DNA of 56,172 nucleotides, taken from Bacilli bacterium (GTDB taxonomy: Bacteria > Bacillota_I > Bacilli_A > RF39 > UBA660). The stretch covers positions 1 through 56,172 of the forward strand of contig JAGBAW010000001.1 in the NCBI GenBank assembly GCA_017938725.1, given 5' to 3'. Shown here piece by piece: positions 37,156 to 46,940 of this stretch. The translations under genes and the position numbers were made by a program. Every line of letters begins with the position of its first letter. Position 1 is the stretch's first letter. Under the pieces are notes generated by a model. That model saw only the letters and a program-made list of their open reading frames with translations. It was not told the origin of the DNA and did not search any database.

Positions 37156-37865
37156 TAAATAGACTACTAAATTATAAAGATTTAAATATAGTACAAAATA
37201 CAGACTGGTTCAATTTTTCCTTAGACTCTGTTTTACTTTCTAATTTTGTTTCCATAAACAAAACCACAAAGAATATAATGGACTTTTGTACAGGAAATGC
37301 TCCAATTCCTCTAATTTTAAGTACAAAGACTAATTCTAATATAATTGGTGTGGAATTACAAAAAGAGGTATATGAGCTTGCAAAAAAGTCTGTTGAAATT
37401 AATAACTTACAAAATAGAATACAAATACTGAATATGAATATAAAAGATTTACCTAAATATTATGAAACAGATACATTTGATGTAATAACATGTAATCCTC
37501 CATTTTTTAAAGTAAATTCAGATTCTAAATTTAATAAAAACGATATAAAAACAGTTGCAAGACATGAAATAGAATTAAATTTAGGAGATATTTTTTCAAT
37601 AGCAAGAAAATTACTTAAAAATAATGGTGTTATTTCTATAGTACATAGGCCTGATCGTTTAATTGAAATAATAGAAACTATGAGAAAAAATAATATAGAA
37701 CCCAAAAAAGTAAGGTTTGTTTATCCCAAAATACATAGCGATTGTAATATAATATTAATTGAAGGAAGTAAAAACGGCAATCCAGGTTTAAAAATACTTC
37801 CACCATTATATGTACATGATAATGATGGTAAATATTTAGAAGAAATAGAAGAAATGTTTAAGTAG
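37146..37865 (+). CDS. tRNA1(Val) adenine37-N6-methyltransferase-like (YabB/TrmN6)
   Basis: A SAM-dependent N6-adenine methyltransferase. The 239-residue product has a SAM motif variant, DFCTGNAPIPL, and the catalytic NPPF in ITCNPPFFKV. Its context (ricT upstream, rsmI downstream) is that of Bacillus yabB. The small GIY-YIG gene yazA that often follows is absent. Confidence 0.9.
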   Translation: MEIINRLLNYKDLNIVQNTDWFNFSLDSVLLSNFVSINKTTKNIMDFCTGNAPIPLILSTKTNSNIIGVELQKEVYELAKKSVEINNLQNRIQILNMNIKDLPKYYETDTFDVITCNPPFFKVNSDSKFNKNDIKTVARHEIELNLGDIFSIARKLLKNNGVISIVHRPDRLIEIIETMRKNNIEPKKVRFVYPKIHSDCNIILIEGSKNGNPGLKILPPLYVHDNDGKYLEEIEEMFK

Positions 37866-37875
37866 GGTGATAAAT

Positions 37876-38715
37876 ATGAGTCAAAAAAGTTATGATAAAA
37901 GCCCAAGTTTATATCTAATTCCAACACCAATAGGAAATATGGAAGATATAACAATAAGAGCTTTAAATATATTAAAAGAAGTAGATGTTATTTTTTCTGA
38001 GGATACTAGGGAAACATTAAAATTACTTAAATATTTTAATATAAATAAAAAATTAGTTTCATGTCATAAATTTAATGAAGATAAGGTATATGAAAAAGCA
38101 TTAGAATATTTAAAAGAAGGTAAAATGGTGGGATTAGTTACAGATAGAGGGACTCCTGTAATAAGTGATCCAGGATATGTTGTTTCATATAATGTAATAA
38201 AAGAAGGGTTTAATGTAATAGGACTTCCAGGTCCAACAGCATTTGTTCCTGCTTTAATTATGTCAGGATTAAATCCTAATCAATTTTTATTTTATGGTTT
38301 TTTAGATAGTAAAAAATCATCAAAGAAAAAACAACTAGAAGAATTAAAGTTAAATAAATATACAATAATATTTTATGAATCACCTTTTAGAGTTATAGAA
38401 ACATTAGAATTAATAAAAGATATTATGGGAGATAGAAATATAAGCATATCAAGAGAGATAAGTAAAAAATATGAAGAAATATATAGAGGAAAGGTCACAG
38501 AAGTATTAAAGGAATTAATCGAACCAAAAGGGGAATTTGTGATAGTCGTAGAAGGAAATAAAGATAAAGAATGTTATGATGATATCGATTTAGTTTCCCA
38601 TGTAAAAATACTTATTAAAGAAGGTATTAATGAAAAAGAAGCAATTAAAAAAGTTGCAAAATTACACGATTTAGAAAAAAATAAGGTATATATAGAGTAT
38701 CATGGAGGTAAATAA
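37876..38715 (+). CDS. rsmI: 16S rRNA (cytidine1402-2'-O)-methyltransferase
   Basis: RsmI methylates C1402 in the decoding centre. The 279-residue tetrapyrrole-methylase-fold protein has IPTPIGNMEDIT near the start, SEDTRETLKLL, LVTDRGTPVISDPG and the GLPGPTAFVPAL segment. The ATG at 37876 follows AGGGTGATAAAT. The stop codon overlaps the pth start (TAATG). Confidence 0.96.
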   Translation: MSQKSYDKSPSLYLIPTPIGNMEDITIRALNILKEVDVIFSEDTRETLKLLKYFNINKKLVSCHKFNEDKVYEKALEYLKEGKMVGLVTDRGTPVISDPGYVVSYNVIKEGFNVIGLPGPTAFVPALIMSGLNPNQFLFYGFLDSKKSSKKKQLEELKLNKYTIIFYESPFRVIETLELIKDIMGDRNISISREISKKYEEIYRGKVTEVLKELIEPKGEFVIVVEGNKDKECYDDIDLVSHVKILIKEGINEKEAIKKVAKLHDLEKNKVYIEYHGGK

Positions 38716-39269
38716 TGAAGTTAATTGTAGGCTTAGGAAATCCAGGAAAAGAATATGAAAATACAAGACATAATGTAGGATTTGATGTAATAGATAAATA
38801 TACGCAGAATAAAAATATAACTTCTACTAAAACTAAATTTGATGGAGTATACTATGAAGAAATTATAAATAATGAGAAGATAATATTTTTAAAACCTCAA
38901 AAATATATGAATTTATCTGGTGAAGTTGTTAAAAAATATGTAGATTATTTTAAGATAAATATTCAAGATATATTAATAATTCATGATGATTTAGATCAGG
39001 AAATAGGAAAAATAAAATTAAAACAAAATAGTTCTTCTGGTGGACACAATGGTATTAAAAATATAGAACTTCATTTAAATACAAAACAATATAAAAGATT
39101 AAAAATAGGTATATCAAATAATAAAAGTATTGATACTAAAGACTTTGTTTTAGGTAAATTTAATAAAAAAGATAGAGAATTAATAGATAATTCCATAAAT
39201 ATATGTTTAAATATTATAGATGATTTTTTTATCTTAGATTTTGATAAACTTATGAATAAATATAATTAG
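38715..39269 (+). CDS. pth: Peptidyl-tRNA hydrolase
   Basis: Pth (SpoVC in Bacillus) releases tRNA from peptidyl-tRNA dropped by ribosomes. The 184-residue product has GLGNPGKEYENTRHNVGFD with the catalytic His at residue 19, LKPQKYMNLSGE and HDDLDQEIGKIKLK with its catalytic Asp. It is coupled to rsmI, and mfd follows. In Bacillus pth and mfd are also neighbours. Confidence 0.96.
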   Translation: MKLIVGLGNPGKEYENTRHNVGFDVIDKYTQNKNITSTKTKFDGVYYEEIINNEKIIFLKPQKYMNLSGEVVKKYVDYFKINIQDILIIHDDLDQEIGKIKLKQNSSSGGHNGIKNIELHLNTKQYKRLKIGISNNKSIDTKDFVLGKFNKKDRELIDNSINICLNIIDDFFILDFDKLMNKYN

Positions 39270-39282
39270 ATTGGTGAAAATT

Positions 39283-42200
39283 ATGAAAATATTTAATGAC
39301 TTAATAAAAGTTGATGAAATAAATAATATAAGTATATCAGGGTTAACAAATCAGTTAATCTCTTTTTGCGTTAATAATATATATAATAAAAATAATAGAG
39401 ATATTTTATTATTAACTAACTCTTTATATGAGGCAAATACATATTATTCTTCATTATCAAAATTAAACAATAATGTATATTTATTTCCAATGGACGATTT
39501 TTTAACCAGTGAATCAATCGCAATATCCCCTGAATTAAAATCAATTAGAATAAGTACTTTGAATTCAATATCAAATAAAAATAATAATATTGTAATAACA
39601 AATCTGATGGGATTCTTAAGATACTTGCCTGAAAAAAAACTATGGCAGGATAGTATTATTAAGTTAATTAAAAATCAAAATATAAATAAAGAAGAACTAT
39701 ATAAAAAATTAGTATCAATAGGATATGAAAGCGATACACTTGTTAATAAAACTGGAGAGGTAGCAAATAGAGGCTATATTATAGATATATTTCCAATCAA
39801 TACTGAAAATCCAATAAGAATTGAATTTTGGGGTGATACCATTGAATCCATCAGATATTTTGATATAGAATCCCAAAGATCATTAAAAGAATTAGATGCC
39901 TGTGAAATAACTCCATATTCAGAATTTATAAATGAAAAAGGTATAGAAGAAATAGAAGATAAACAAAAATATTTACCCCATGTAGTAAAAGAAGTTAGCT
40001 CAATATTATCTTATTTAGATAAACCTATATTAATATATAAGGACTATAATCAACTTAAAAATGCATATTTAAACTTGCAAAAAGATATACTTGAATATAG
40101 TAACGGTAAAGAAGAATTATATAGTACAAACTATATGCATAATTTTTATGATTTAACATGTGAAAGTAATATATACTTACTAACAATAGACAATATACTA
40201 GATAATATAAAAGTATCTAAAAAATATAACTTTTCATCAAAATTACCTGATAAATTTGATTCAAATTTTTCATATCTTAATGAGTATTTAGAAAAATGTT
40301 TGTACAATAAAAAACAAGTAATTATATGCTTAAATGATGAAAATAAAATAAAAAATATAAAAAAATATTTAACTGTTTCATGTTCTATAACAACACTTGA
40401 TAATTTATCTACAAATAAAATAAATATTATTAAAGAAGATATAGACGAAGGCTTTGAGATAGGTAAATATGTAGTATTATGTGAAAATGAATTATATAAG
40501 GTAAGAAATAAAAATGTAAACTATAAAAATAAGTTTAAATATGGAACTAAAATTAATAATTTAGATAATTTAAAAATAGGTGATTATGTTGTACATTCAA
40601 ACCATGGTATAGGAATGTATACTGGTATTAAAACTTTAAATAAAAATGGAAATCAGAAGGATTATTTAGAAGTAGTTTATAAAGATAATGATAAGTTATA
40701 TATTCCTGTGGAAAAGATAGAACTTATAAGTAAATACTCATCGAATGAGGGAGTAATACCAAAAATAAATAAATTAGGTAGTGTAGAGTGGCAAAAAACA
40801 AAATTAAGAATAAGAAATAAAGTAAAAGATATAGCGGGAACTCTTATAAAAATCCAAGCACAAAGAAAAATGCAAAAGGGGTTTGCTTTTAAAAGAGATG
40901 AAGAAGAAGAAAAATTATTTGATGATGAATTTAAATATGAACCAACAGTTGATCAATTTATCGCAATTGATAAAATAAAATCATCAATGGAAAAAGAAAA
41001 TCCTATGGACATGCTTTTATGTGGAGATGTTGGATATGGTAAGACTGAAGTTGCATTTAGAGCAATGTTTAAAGCAGTAAATAGCGGAAAACAGGTTGCA
41101 TATTTATGTCCTACTACAATACTTTCATCTCAGCAATATAAAAGCGCACTTGAAAGGTTTAGTAACTTTGGTGTTACAATCGCACTTTTAAACAGATTTA
41201 CAACTACTAAAGAATATAAAGAAATTATAGATAAATTATCCACAGGGAAAATAGATATAATATTTGGTACTCATAGACTTTTAAATAATCAAATAAAATT
41301 TAAAGATCTAGGATTACTTATAATAGATGAGGAACAAAGATTTGGAGTTACTCATAAAGAAAAAATAAAAGAATATAAAAGTACAATTGATGTATTAACA
41401 CTAAGTGCAACACCAATACCAAGAACTCTTCAAATGTCACTTGTAGGAATAAGAGAACTTGCACTAATTGAAACTCCACCTGTAGATAGATACCCAATTC
41501 AAACATACGTTATAGAAGAAAGTGTACAAATAATAAGAGAAGCAATTTATAAAGAAATGTCTAGAGATGGTCAAATATTTATATTATTTAATAGTGTAGA
41601 ACACATTGAAGAAAAATTATATGAAATTCAAAAAATAGTTCCAGAAGCAAAAATAAGAATTGCTCATGGAAGAATGTCCAAAACTGAAATAGAGGATACT
41701 ATGATAAGTTTTATTAATAATGAATTTGATATTCTTTTATGCACAACTATAATAGAAACAGGTATAGATATACCAAATGTAAATACATTAATAATATATA
41801 ATGCTGATAGATTTGGTCTTAGCCAGTTATATCAAATAAGAGGAAGAGTAGGAAGAAGTAATAAAATAGCTTATGCATATTTGATGTATGCTCCTAATAA
41901 AACATTAAACGAGCTTGCTGTAAAAAGATTAAATGCTATTAAAGAATTTACTAATTTAGGAAGTGGATTTCAAATAGCAATGAGAGATTTATCAATAAGA
42001 GGTGCAGGGGATATATTAGGTAGCGAGCAAGCCGGTTTTATTGATACGGTAGGTTATGAATTATACGTTAAAATACTAAATGAAGAAGTTAATAAATTAA
42101 AAGGTATTAAATCAAAGGAAGAAATAAAAGAGGATGAAAAGTCGCTTGTTGAAGTAGAAAATCATATAAAGGACGAATATGTTAAAGATGAAGAATTAAA

Positions 42201-42588
42201 AATAGAATTGCATAAAAAAATAAATGAAATTGATAGTTATGAAAAATTGAATAAGGTTAAAAAAGAAATAGAAGATAGATTTGGTAAAATAGATGAAGAG
42301 TTAGAAATATATATGTATAGTGAGTTATTTGAAAATAGAGCAAGAAAACTTTCTATAACTAATATTAAACAGACAAATTTATATATCGAGATTATGTTTA
42401 CAGAAGAAGATATACATAAAATGAATGTAGATAAACTTTTTATGAATGTAAGTTTGATAACTACTAATTTTAAATTTGAATTTAAAAACGATAAATTATA
42501 TATTAAACTATTATTTCATGATTTAGAAAAGCATTTTATTTATTATTTAAATCAATTTATAGATGAAATAGAAAATATGATGGTATAA
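39283..42588 (+). CDS. mfd: Transcription-repair coupling factor
   Basis: Mfd removes stalled RNA polymerase and recruits UvrA. The 1101-residue product has an N-terminal UvrB-like region, the CarD-like RNA polymerase interaction domain (GDYVVHSNHGIGMYTGI), a RecG-like helicase with Walker A GDVGYGKTE, DEEQRFG box II and the QIRGRVGRS motif VI, and a C-terminal TRCF domain. I start at the ATG at 39283, because the TTG and GTG upstream are in the Shine-Dalgarno TTGGTGA. Length is near the usual 1150. Confidence 0.96.
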   Translation: MKIFNDLIKVDEINNISISGLTNQLISFCVNNIYNKNNRDILLLTNSLYEANTYYSSLSKLNNNVYLFPMDDFLTSESIAISPELKSIRISTLNSISNKNNNIVITNLMGFLRYLPEKKLWQDSIIKLIKNQNINKEELYKKLVSIGYESDTLVNKTGEVANRGYIIDIFPINTENPIRIEFWGDTIESIRYFDIESQRSLKELDACEITPYSEFINEKGIEEIEDKQKYLPHVVKEVSSILSYLDKPILIYKDYNQLKNAYLNLQKDILEYSNGKEELYSTNYMHNFYDLTCESNIYLLTIDNILDNIKVSKKYNFSSKLPDKFDSNFSYLNEYLEKCLYNKKQVIICLNDENKIKNIKKYLTVSCSITTLDNLSTNKINIIKEDIDEGFEIGKYVVLCENELYKVRNKNVNYKNKFKYGTKINNLDNLKIGDYVVHSNHGIGMYTGIKTLNKNGNQKDYLEVVYKDNDKLYIPVEKIELISKYSSNEGVIPKINKLGSVEWQKTKLRIRNKVKDIAGTLIKIQAQRKMQKGFAFKRDEEEEKLFDDEFKYEPTVDQFIAIDKIKSSMEKENPMDMLLCGDVGYGKTEVAFRAMFKAVNSGKQVAYLCPTTILSSQQYKSALERFSNFGVTIALLNRFTTTKEYKEIIDKLSTGKIDIIFGTHRLLNNQIKFKDLGLLIIDEEQRFGVTHKEKIKEYKSTIDVLTLSATPIPRTLQMSLVGIRELALIETPPVDRYPIQTYVIEESVQIIREAIYKEMSRDGQIFILFNSVEHIEEKLYEIQKIVPEAKIRIAHGRMSKTEIEDTMISFINNEFDILLCTTIIETGIDIPNVNTLIIYNADRFGLSQLYQIRGRVGRSNKIAYAYLMYAPNKTLNELAVKRLNAIKEFTNLGSGFQIAMRDLSIRGAGDILGSEQAGFIDTVGYELYVKILNEEVNKLKGIKSKEEIKEDEKSLVEVENHIKDEYVKDEELKIELHKKINEIDSYEKLNKVKKEIEDRFGKIDEELEIYMYSELFENRARKLSITNIKQTNLYIEIMFTEEDIHKMNVDKLFMNVSLITTNFKFEFKNDKLYIKLLFHDLEKHFIYYLNQFIDEIENMMV

Positions 42589-42595
42589 AAGTTCC

Positions 42596-42632
42596 AAGTT
42601 TTCCCAAAATATAATTGTAGGGAGGAAAACTT
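42596..42632 (+). promoter_or_regulatory. SD-sequestering hairpin in front of spoVT
   Basis: AAGTTTTCC (42596-42604) pairs perfectly with GGAAAACTT (42624-42632). The 3' arm and adjoining GGGA carry the spoVT Shine-Dalgarno and end against the ATG at 42633. No T-run follows, so a translational role is more likely than termination (inference). Confidence 0.55.
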
Positions 42633-43157
42633 ATGAAATCAACTGGAATAACAAGAAGAATTGATGATTTAGGTAGAATAGTAATTCCTAAAGAAATAAG
42701 AAAAAATTTAAAAATAAAGGAAAATGAAATATTAGAAATATTTATTGATAATGAAGAAATAATATTAAAAAAATATTCTTCATTTAGTGATATGGAGAAG
42801 GTATTATTTAACTTTGTTGATACATTATATAAAATTACAGGAAATAATATCTTTATAACTGATAGGGATAAAATAATAGCATGCCAAGAAAATAAAAAAC
42901 TTGATTATTTAAATAAAAATGTAGGAGATACTATTAACTATGTAATAGATAGTAGAATGCCAATTTTATCTAATGAAAAATCTGACTTGTATTTAAAGGA
43001 AAATGAATCATTAAATATAAATTATTATATAATTCCTATCATAACAAATAGTGATATACTAGGGGTAGTTGTTATGTTATCAAATAATAAAATAAATGAA
43101 GTAGATAAATTATCTTTAGAAATAGTATCAAAATTAATATCTAATTATATTGAATGA
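42633..43157 (+). CDS. spoVT: Stage V sporulation protein T (forespore transcription factor)
   Basis: SpoVT adjusts sigma-G dependent gene expression in the forespore. The 174-residue product has an N-terminal AbrB-type swapped-hairpin domain (GITRRIDDLGRIVIPKEIR, residues 4-23 region) and a C-terminal GAF-like domain ending in VVMLSNN. It follows mfd as in Bacillus. Its ribosome binding site lies in a perfect 9-bp hairpin. AbrB is the alternative, but the GAF part and the location decide for SpoVT. Confidence 0.92.
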   Translation: MKSTGITRRIDDLGRIVIPKEIRKNLKIKENEILEIFIDNEEIILKKYSSFSDMEKVLFNFVDTLYKITGNNIFITDRDKIIACQENKKLDYLNKNVGDTINYVIDSRMPILSNEKSDLYLKENESLNINYYIIPIITNSDILGVVVMLSNNKINEVDKLSLEIVSKLISNYIE

Positions 43158-43169
43158 TACTAGAAAAAG

Positions 43170-43206
43170 ATTCTAACATGTTATATAATATAGTTAGAAT
43201 TTTTTT
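43170..43206 (+). terminator. spoVT terminator
   Basis: ATTCTAAC and GTTAGAAT form an 8-bp perfect stem with a 15-nt loop, followed by seven T. The dut Shine-Dalgarno comes right after. Confidence 0.75.
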
Positions 43207-43221
43207 ATGGAGGTAATAATT

Positions 43222-43695
43222 ATGGAAAAAGTTAGAGGATTTGAAATAGCAAAGGGATGGGAAGATAAGAATATAAATTTACCTGTTCGTAAAACTTCTA
43301 AAAGTGCAGGTTATGATGTCGAGGCAGCGGAAGATGTAACTATTCCAGTTTTTGAAAAGGGATGTAAACCAACACTAATACATACAGGTTTAAAAGCATA
43401 TTGCCAAGATGATGAATGGTATATGCTTGCTAATCGTTCAAGTAATCCAGGAAAAAAGAAATTAGTACTTGCAAATGGTCTTGGAATAATAGATGCAGAT
43501 TATTATTGTAATCCTGATAATGATGGAGAGTTTATGTTTGCATATTATAATATAGGAACAGAACCTTTAGAAATTAAAAAAGGTGATGTAATTGGTCAAG
43601 TAGTATTTCAAAAGTTTTTAGTAGTAGATAATGATAATGCAAGTGGAGAAAGAACTGGTGGTTTTGGTTCAACATCAAAAGAAAAGGGTGAATAA
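43222..43695 (+). CDS. dut: Deoxyuridine 5'-triphosphate nucleotidohydrolase
   Basis: A trimeric-type dUTPase that converts dUTP to dUMP. The 157-residue product has motif 1 SAGYDVEAAED, motif 2/3 NRSSNPGKKKLVLANGLGII with the catalytic DADYY, motif 4 GDVIGQVVFQKF and the C-terminal P-loop-like motif 5 ERTGGFGSTSK. I choose the ATG at 43222 after GGAGGT. It is inserted between spoVT and metG, which is not its usual site in Bacillus, and is close to metG. Confidence 0.94.
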   Translation: MEKVRGFEIAKGWEDKNINLPVRKTSKSAGYDVEAAEDVTIPVFEKGCKPTLIHTGLKAYCQDDEWYMLANRSSNPGKKKLVLANGLGIIDADYYCNPDNDGEFMFAYYNIGTEPLEIKKGDVIGQVVFQKFLVVDNDNASGERTGGFGSTSKEKGE

Positions 43696-43697
43696 AA

Positions 43698-45269
43698 TTG
43701 AAAGAGACATTTTATATAACAACACCAATATACTATCCAAGTGGAAGATTTCATATTGGAACAGCATATTGTACAGTTTTAACAGATTCAATAAAGAGAT
43801 ATAAAGAATTAAAAGGTTATGACTGTTTTATGTTAACTGGTCTTGATGAACATGGTCAAAAAATACAGACAGTCGCAGAAAAGAACGGAATAACTCCAAA
43901 AGAACATGTTGATAATATGGCTAAACAAGCAAAAGAATTATGGAATTTAATGGATATAAAATATGATAAATTTATAAGAACAACAGATGATTATCATATT
44001 GAGGCCGTAGAAAAAATAGTACAAAAATTTATAGATAATGGAGATATTTATAAAGGGGTATATGAAGATTGGTATTGTATGCCTTGTGAAAATTATTTTA
44101 CCGATACTCAGCTTATAGATGGAAAATGTCCTGATTGTGGTAGAGAAGTAAAAAAAATGAAGGAAGAATCTTATTTTTTTAACATGAAAAAATATCAAGA
44201 TTGGTTAGTTAAATTTTATGAAGAAAATCCTAATTTTATAGAACCAGAATCAAGAAAAAATGAAATATTTAATAATTTTATTAATCCAGGCCTTGAAGAT
44301 TTATGTATAAGTAGATCATCATTTGATTGGGGAATAAAAATGCCAAATGATCCTAAGCATGTTTTATACGTATGGCTTGATGCATTAACAAATTATATAA
44401 CAGCCTTAGGATATATGAGTGATGATGATTCATTATTTAAAAAATACTGGCCAGCAGATCTACATGTTGTTGGAAAAGAAATTATAAGATTCCATGGTAT
44501 TTATTGGCCAATATTCTTACATGCATTAGGATTAGAACTTCCTAAAAAAATATATGCCCATAGCTGGATAGTAATGAAAGATGGAAAAATGAGTAAATCA
44601 GTAGGAAATGTAATATATCCTGAAACGTTAATAGAAAGATATGGTCTAGATGCTACAAAATATTATCTTTTAAGACTTATGAGTTTTGATAAGGATTCAA
44701 TGTTTACTCCAGAAGACTTTGTAGAAAGATATAATTCAGATTTGGCAAATGATTTAGGAAATTTACTTAATAGAACTATTGGTATGATGAATAAATACTT
44801 TGATGGTATTATTCCAACTAATATTACAATAAATACAGATTTCGATGAGCAATTAGAAGTTTTTATAAAAGAAAAAATAAATTCATTTGAAAGGAATATG
44901 GATACATATCATGTAAGTAATGCACTAATTGATTTATGGTCTATAATTTCAAGAACTAATAAATATATTGATGAAACATCTCCCTGGATACTTGTAAAAG
45001 AGGATACAGAAAAATTAAAATCTGTAATGTTTCATTTAGCAGAAACACTTAGAAAAATAGCAATATTATTGAAACCATTTATGTATAACACATCAATAAG
45101 TATCTTGAATCAGTTAAATATTGATGAAGAAGGTACATGGGAATCCCTATTATCTAGTAATATTATTAACGAAAATACAAAGGTGATAGAAAAAGGTGAA
45201 CCTTTATTTGTAAGATTAGATAAAGATGAAGAAATTGAATATATAAAAAATAAAATGAAAAATAATTAA
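43698..45269 (+). CDS. metG: Methionyl-tRNA synthetase
   Basis: A class I synthetase charging tRNA-Met. The HIGH motif appears as HIGT (19-22), KMSKS is intact, and a four-cysteine zinc knob (CMPC...CPDC) is present. At 523 residues it lacks the C-terminal EMAP-like tRNA-binding domain of longer MetG proteins. The start is TTG, with AGGGTGA upstream and only two bases after the dut stop; no suitable ATG exists. A strong terminator follows. Confidence 0.95.
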   Translation: MKETFYITTPIYYPSGRFHIGTAYCTVLTDSIKRYKELKGYDCFMLTGLDEHGQKIQTVAEKNGITPKEHVDNMAKQAKELWNLMDIKYDKFIRTTDDYHIEAVEKIVQKFIDNGDIYKGVYEDWYCMPCENYFTDTQLIDGKCPDCGREVKKMKEESYFFNMKKYQDWLVKFYEENPNFIEPESRKNEIFNNFINPGLEDLCISRSSFDWGIKMPNDPKHVLYVWLDALTNYITALGYMSDDDSLFKKYWPADLHVVGKEIIRFHGIYWPIFLHALGLELPKKIYAHSWIVMKDGKMSKSVGNVIYPETLIERYGLDATKYYLLRLMSFDKDSMFTPEDFVERYNSDLANDLGNLLNRTIGMMNKYFDGIIPTNITINTDFDEQLEVFIKEKINSFERNMDTYHVSNALIDLWSIISRTNKYIDETSPWILVKEDTEKLKSVMFHLAETLRKIAILLKPFMYNTSISILNQLNIDEEGTWESLLSSNIINENTKVIEKGEPLFVRLDKDEEIEYIKNKMKNN

Positions 45270-45273
45270 TTTT

Positions 45274-45306
45274 AAAAGATTATATCAATTATGGTATAAT
45301 CTTTTT
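45274..45306 (+). terminator. metG terminator
   Basis: AAAAGATTATA and TATAATCTTTT form an 11-bp perfect stem with a 10-nt loop and a T-run. The 3' arm also forms an extended -10 (TGGTATAAT, 45292-45300) that may serve tatD. Confidence 0.8.
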
Positions 45307-45320
45307 AGGTTGGTGATTTT

Positions 45321-46070
45321 ATGATTATTGATACACACTCTCATATGTACGAAAGTGAGTATGAAAATGCAGAAAAAGTAATACAGAAGTGTAAAGATAA
45401 TGATATTAAAATAATACTTAATGGAATAGATAAAAAAAGTAATTTAGAAGTATTAGAACTATCTAAAAAATATGATAATGTATACGCTGCGATAGGATAT
45501 GATCATTCAGTTGTAGATGAAATAACTGAAGAAGATATAGGTTTACTTGAAGAGCAAATAAAAGACAATAAAGTAACTGCCATTGGGGAAATAGGACTTG
45601 ATTATTATTGGATAAAAGATAATAAAGAAAAGCAAAAAACTTTATTTAGAAAGATGTTAAATCTTGCTGAAAAATATAATTTACCAATAATAGTTCATAG
45701 TAGAGATGCAGTACAAGATGTATATGATATAGTAAAAGAATATAATGTAATAGGAAGTATTCATTGTTATTCTGGAAGTAAAGAAATGGCTAGAGAATTT
45801 ATAAAAATAGGCTTTTATATAGGAATAGATGGCCCAATAACTTATAAAAACAATAAAAAACAAAGAGAAATGATTAAAGAAATAGATATTAATCATATTC
45901 TTGTTGAAACAGATTCACCATATTTAGCGCCTGAAGGAAAAAGAGGAGAAAAGAATACACCTTTAAATATAATTTATATAATTGATGAAATAGCACAAGA
46001 ATTAAATATGAGTGAAGAAAAAATAATAGAAATTACTACTAACAATGCAAAAGAATTATTTAATATATAG
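45321..46070 (+). CDS. tatD: TatD-family metal-dependent DNase
   Basis: A TIM-barrel metal-dependent hydrolase of the TatD/YabD family. The 249-residue product starts IIDTHSHM with the first metal histidines, and has GEIGLDYYW, VHSRDA, GSIHCYSGS and ETDSPYLAPEGKRGEKNTP. In Bacillus yabD follows metG, as here. The RNase M5 gene (rnmV), which normally comes next, is absent. Confidence 0.94.
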   Translation: MIIDTHSHMYESEYENAEKVIQKCKDNDIKIILNGIDKKSNLEVLELSKKYDNVYAAIGYDHSVVDEITEEDIGLLEEQIKDNKVTAIGEIGLDYYWIKDNKEKQKTLFRKMLNLAEKYNLPIIVHSRDAVQDVYDIVKEYNVIGSIHCYSGSKEMAREFIKIGFYIGIDGPITYKNNKKQREMIKEIDINHILVETDSPYLAPEGKRGEKNTPLNIIYIIDEIAQELNMSEEKIIEITTNNAKELFNI

Positions 46071-46078
46071 GAGATAAT

Positions 46079-46885
46079 ATGAAAGATTTAATAGAAAAAT
46101 ATGATTTCAAATTCAAAAAGAAGTTTGGACAGAACTTTTTGAAAGATAAGAATATACTTCAAAATATAGTATTAAAAAGTGAAGTTGATAAGGAAACCTT
46201 AGTTATTGAAATAGGAGTGGGTGCGGCAGCTTTAACTAAATATTTAAGTGATTCTGCAAAAAATGTACTTGCTTATGAAATAGATGAAACTCTAAAACCA
46301 ATAATAAATGAATCATTAATTGATAAAGACAATGTTGAAGTATTATATATAGACTTTTTAAATAGTACTGTTAAGGAAGATATAAAAAAATATAATTACT
46401 CAAAACTTTATGTAGTTGCTAATTTACCATATTATATAACTACACCAATTATTGAAAAAATAATAAATGACAAATTAAATGTAGACAAAATAGTAGTTAT
46501 GGTTCAAAAAGAGGTTGGTGATAGATTTAGTGCTAAAGTAGGAAGTAAGCAATACAATTCTTTAACTATTTTCTTAAATTATTATTTTGATATTAAAAAG
46601 ATAATGGATGTATCAAGAAACTGTTTTGTACCAGCACCTAATGTAGATAGTGTGATAGTTGAAATGAAGAAAAAAGAGAAAAAATATAATGTTCAAAACG
46701 AGGAATTATTCTTTAAATTAGTAAGAGATTCTTTTAGATATAAAAGGAAGAACTTAAGAAATAACCTAAAAAATTATAATTTAGATATAATAAGTCAAGT
46801 ACTTTCTAACTATAATTTAGATTTAAATGTAAGAGCAGAAAATTTAACAATAGATCAATTTATAGAAATATCTAATAAACTTTAG
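46079..46885 (+). CDS. ksgA: 16S rRNA dimethyladenosine transferase
   Basis: KsgA (RsmA) dimethylates A1518 and A1519 of 16S rRNA. The 268-residue product has FKKKFGQNFLKD near the start, the SAM motif EIGVGAAALT and the catalytic NLPYYITTPI. The C-terminal domain with FVPAPNVDS is complete. GGAGATAAT precedes the ATG, eight bases after tatD. Confidence 0.96.
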   Translation: MKDLIEKYDFKFKKKFGQNFLKDKNILQNIVLKSEVDKETLVIEIGVGAAALTKYLSDSAKNVLAYEIDETLKPIINESLIDKDNVEVLYIDFLNSTVKEDIKKYNYSKLYVVANLPYYITTPIIEKIINDKLNVDKIVVMVQKEVGDRFSAKVGSKQYNSLTIFLNYYFDIKKIMDVSRNCFVPAPNVDSVIVEMKKKEKKYNVQNEELFFKLVRDSFRYKRKNLRNNLKNYNLDIISQVLSNYNLDLNVRAENLTIDQFIEISNKL

Positions 46886-46915
46886 TGAAGTTATGTAACT
46901 TCATCTTTTTATTTT
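46886..46915 (+). terminator. ksgA terminator
   Basis: TGAAGTTATGTAACTTCA is a perfect palindrome starting at the stop codon, followed by a T-rich run. Confidence 0.8.
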
Positions 46916-46940
46916 GCATAAACTATAGTGTGGTGATGAT

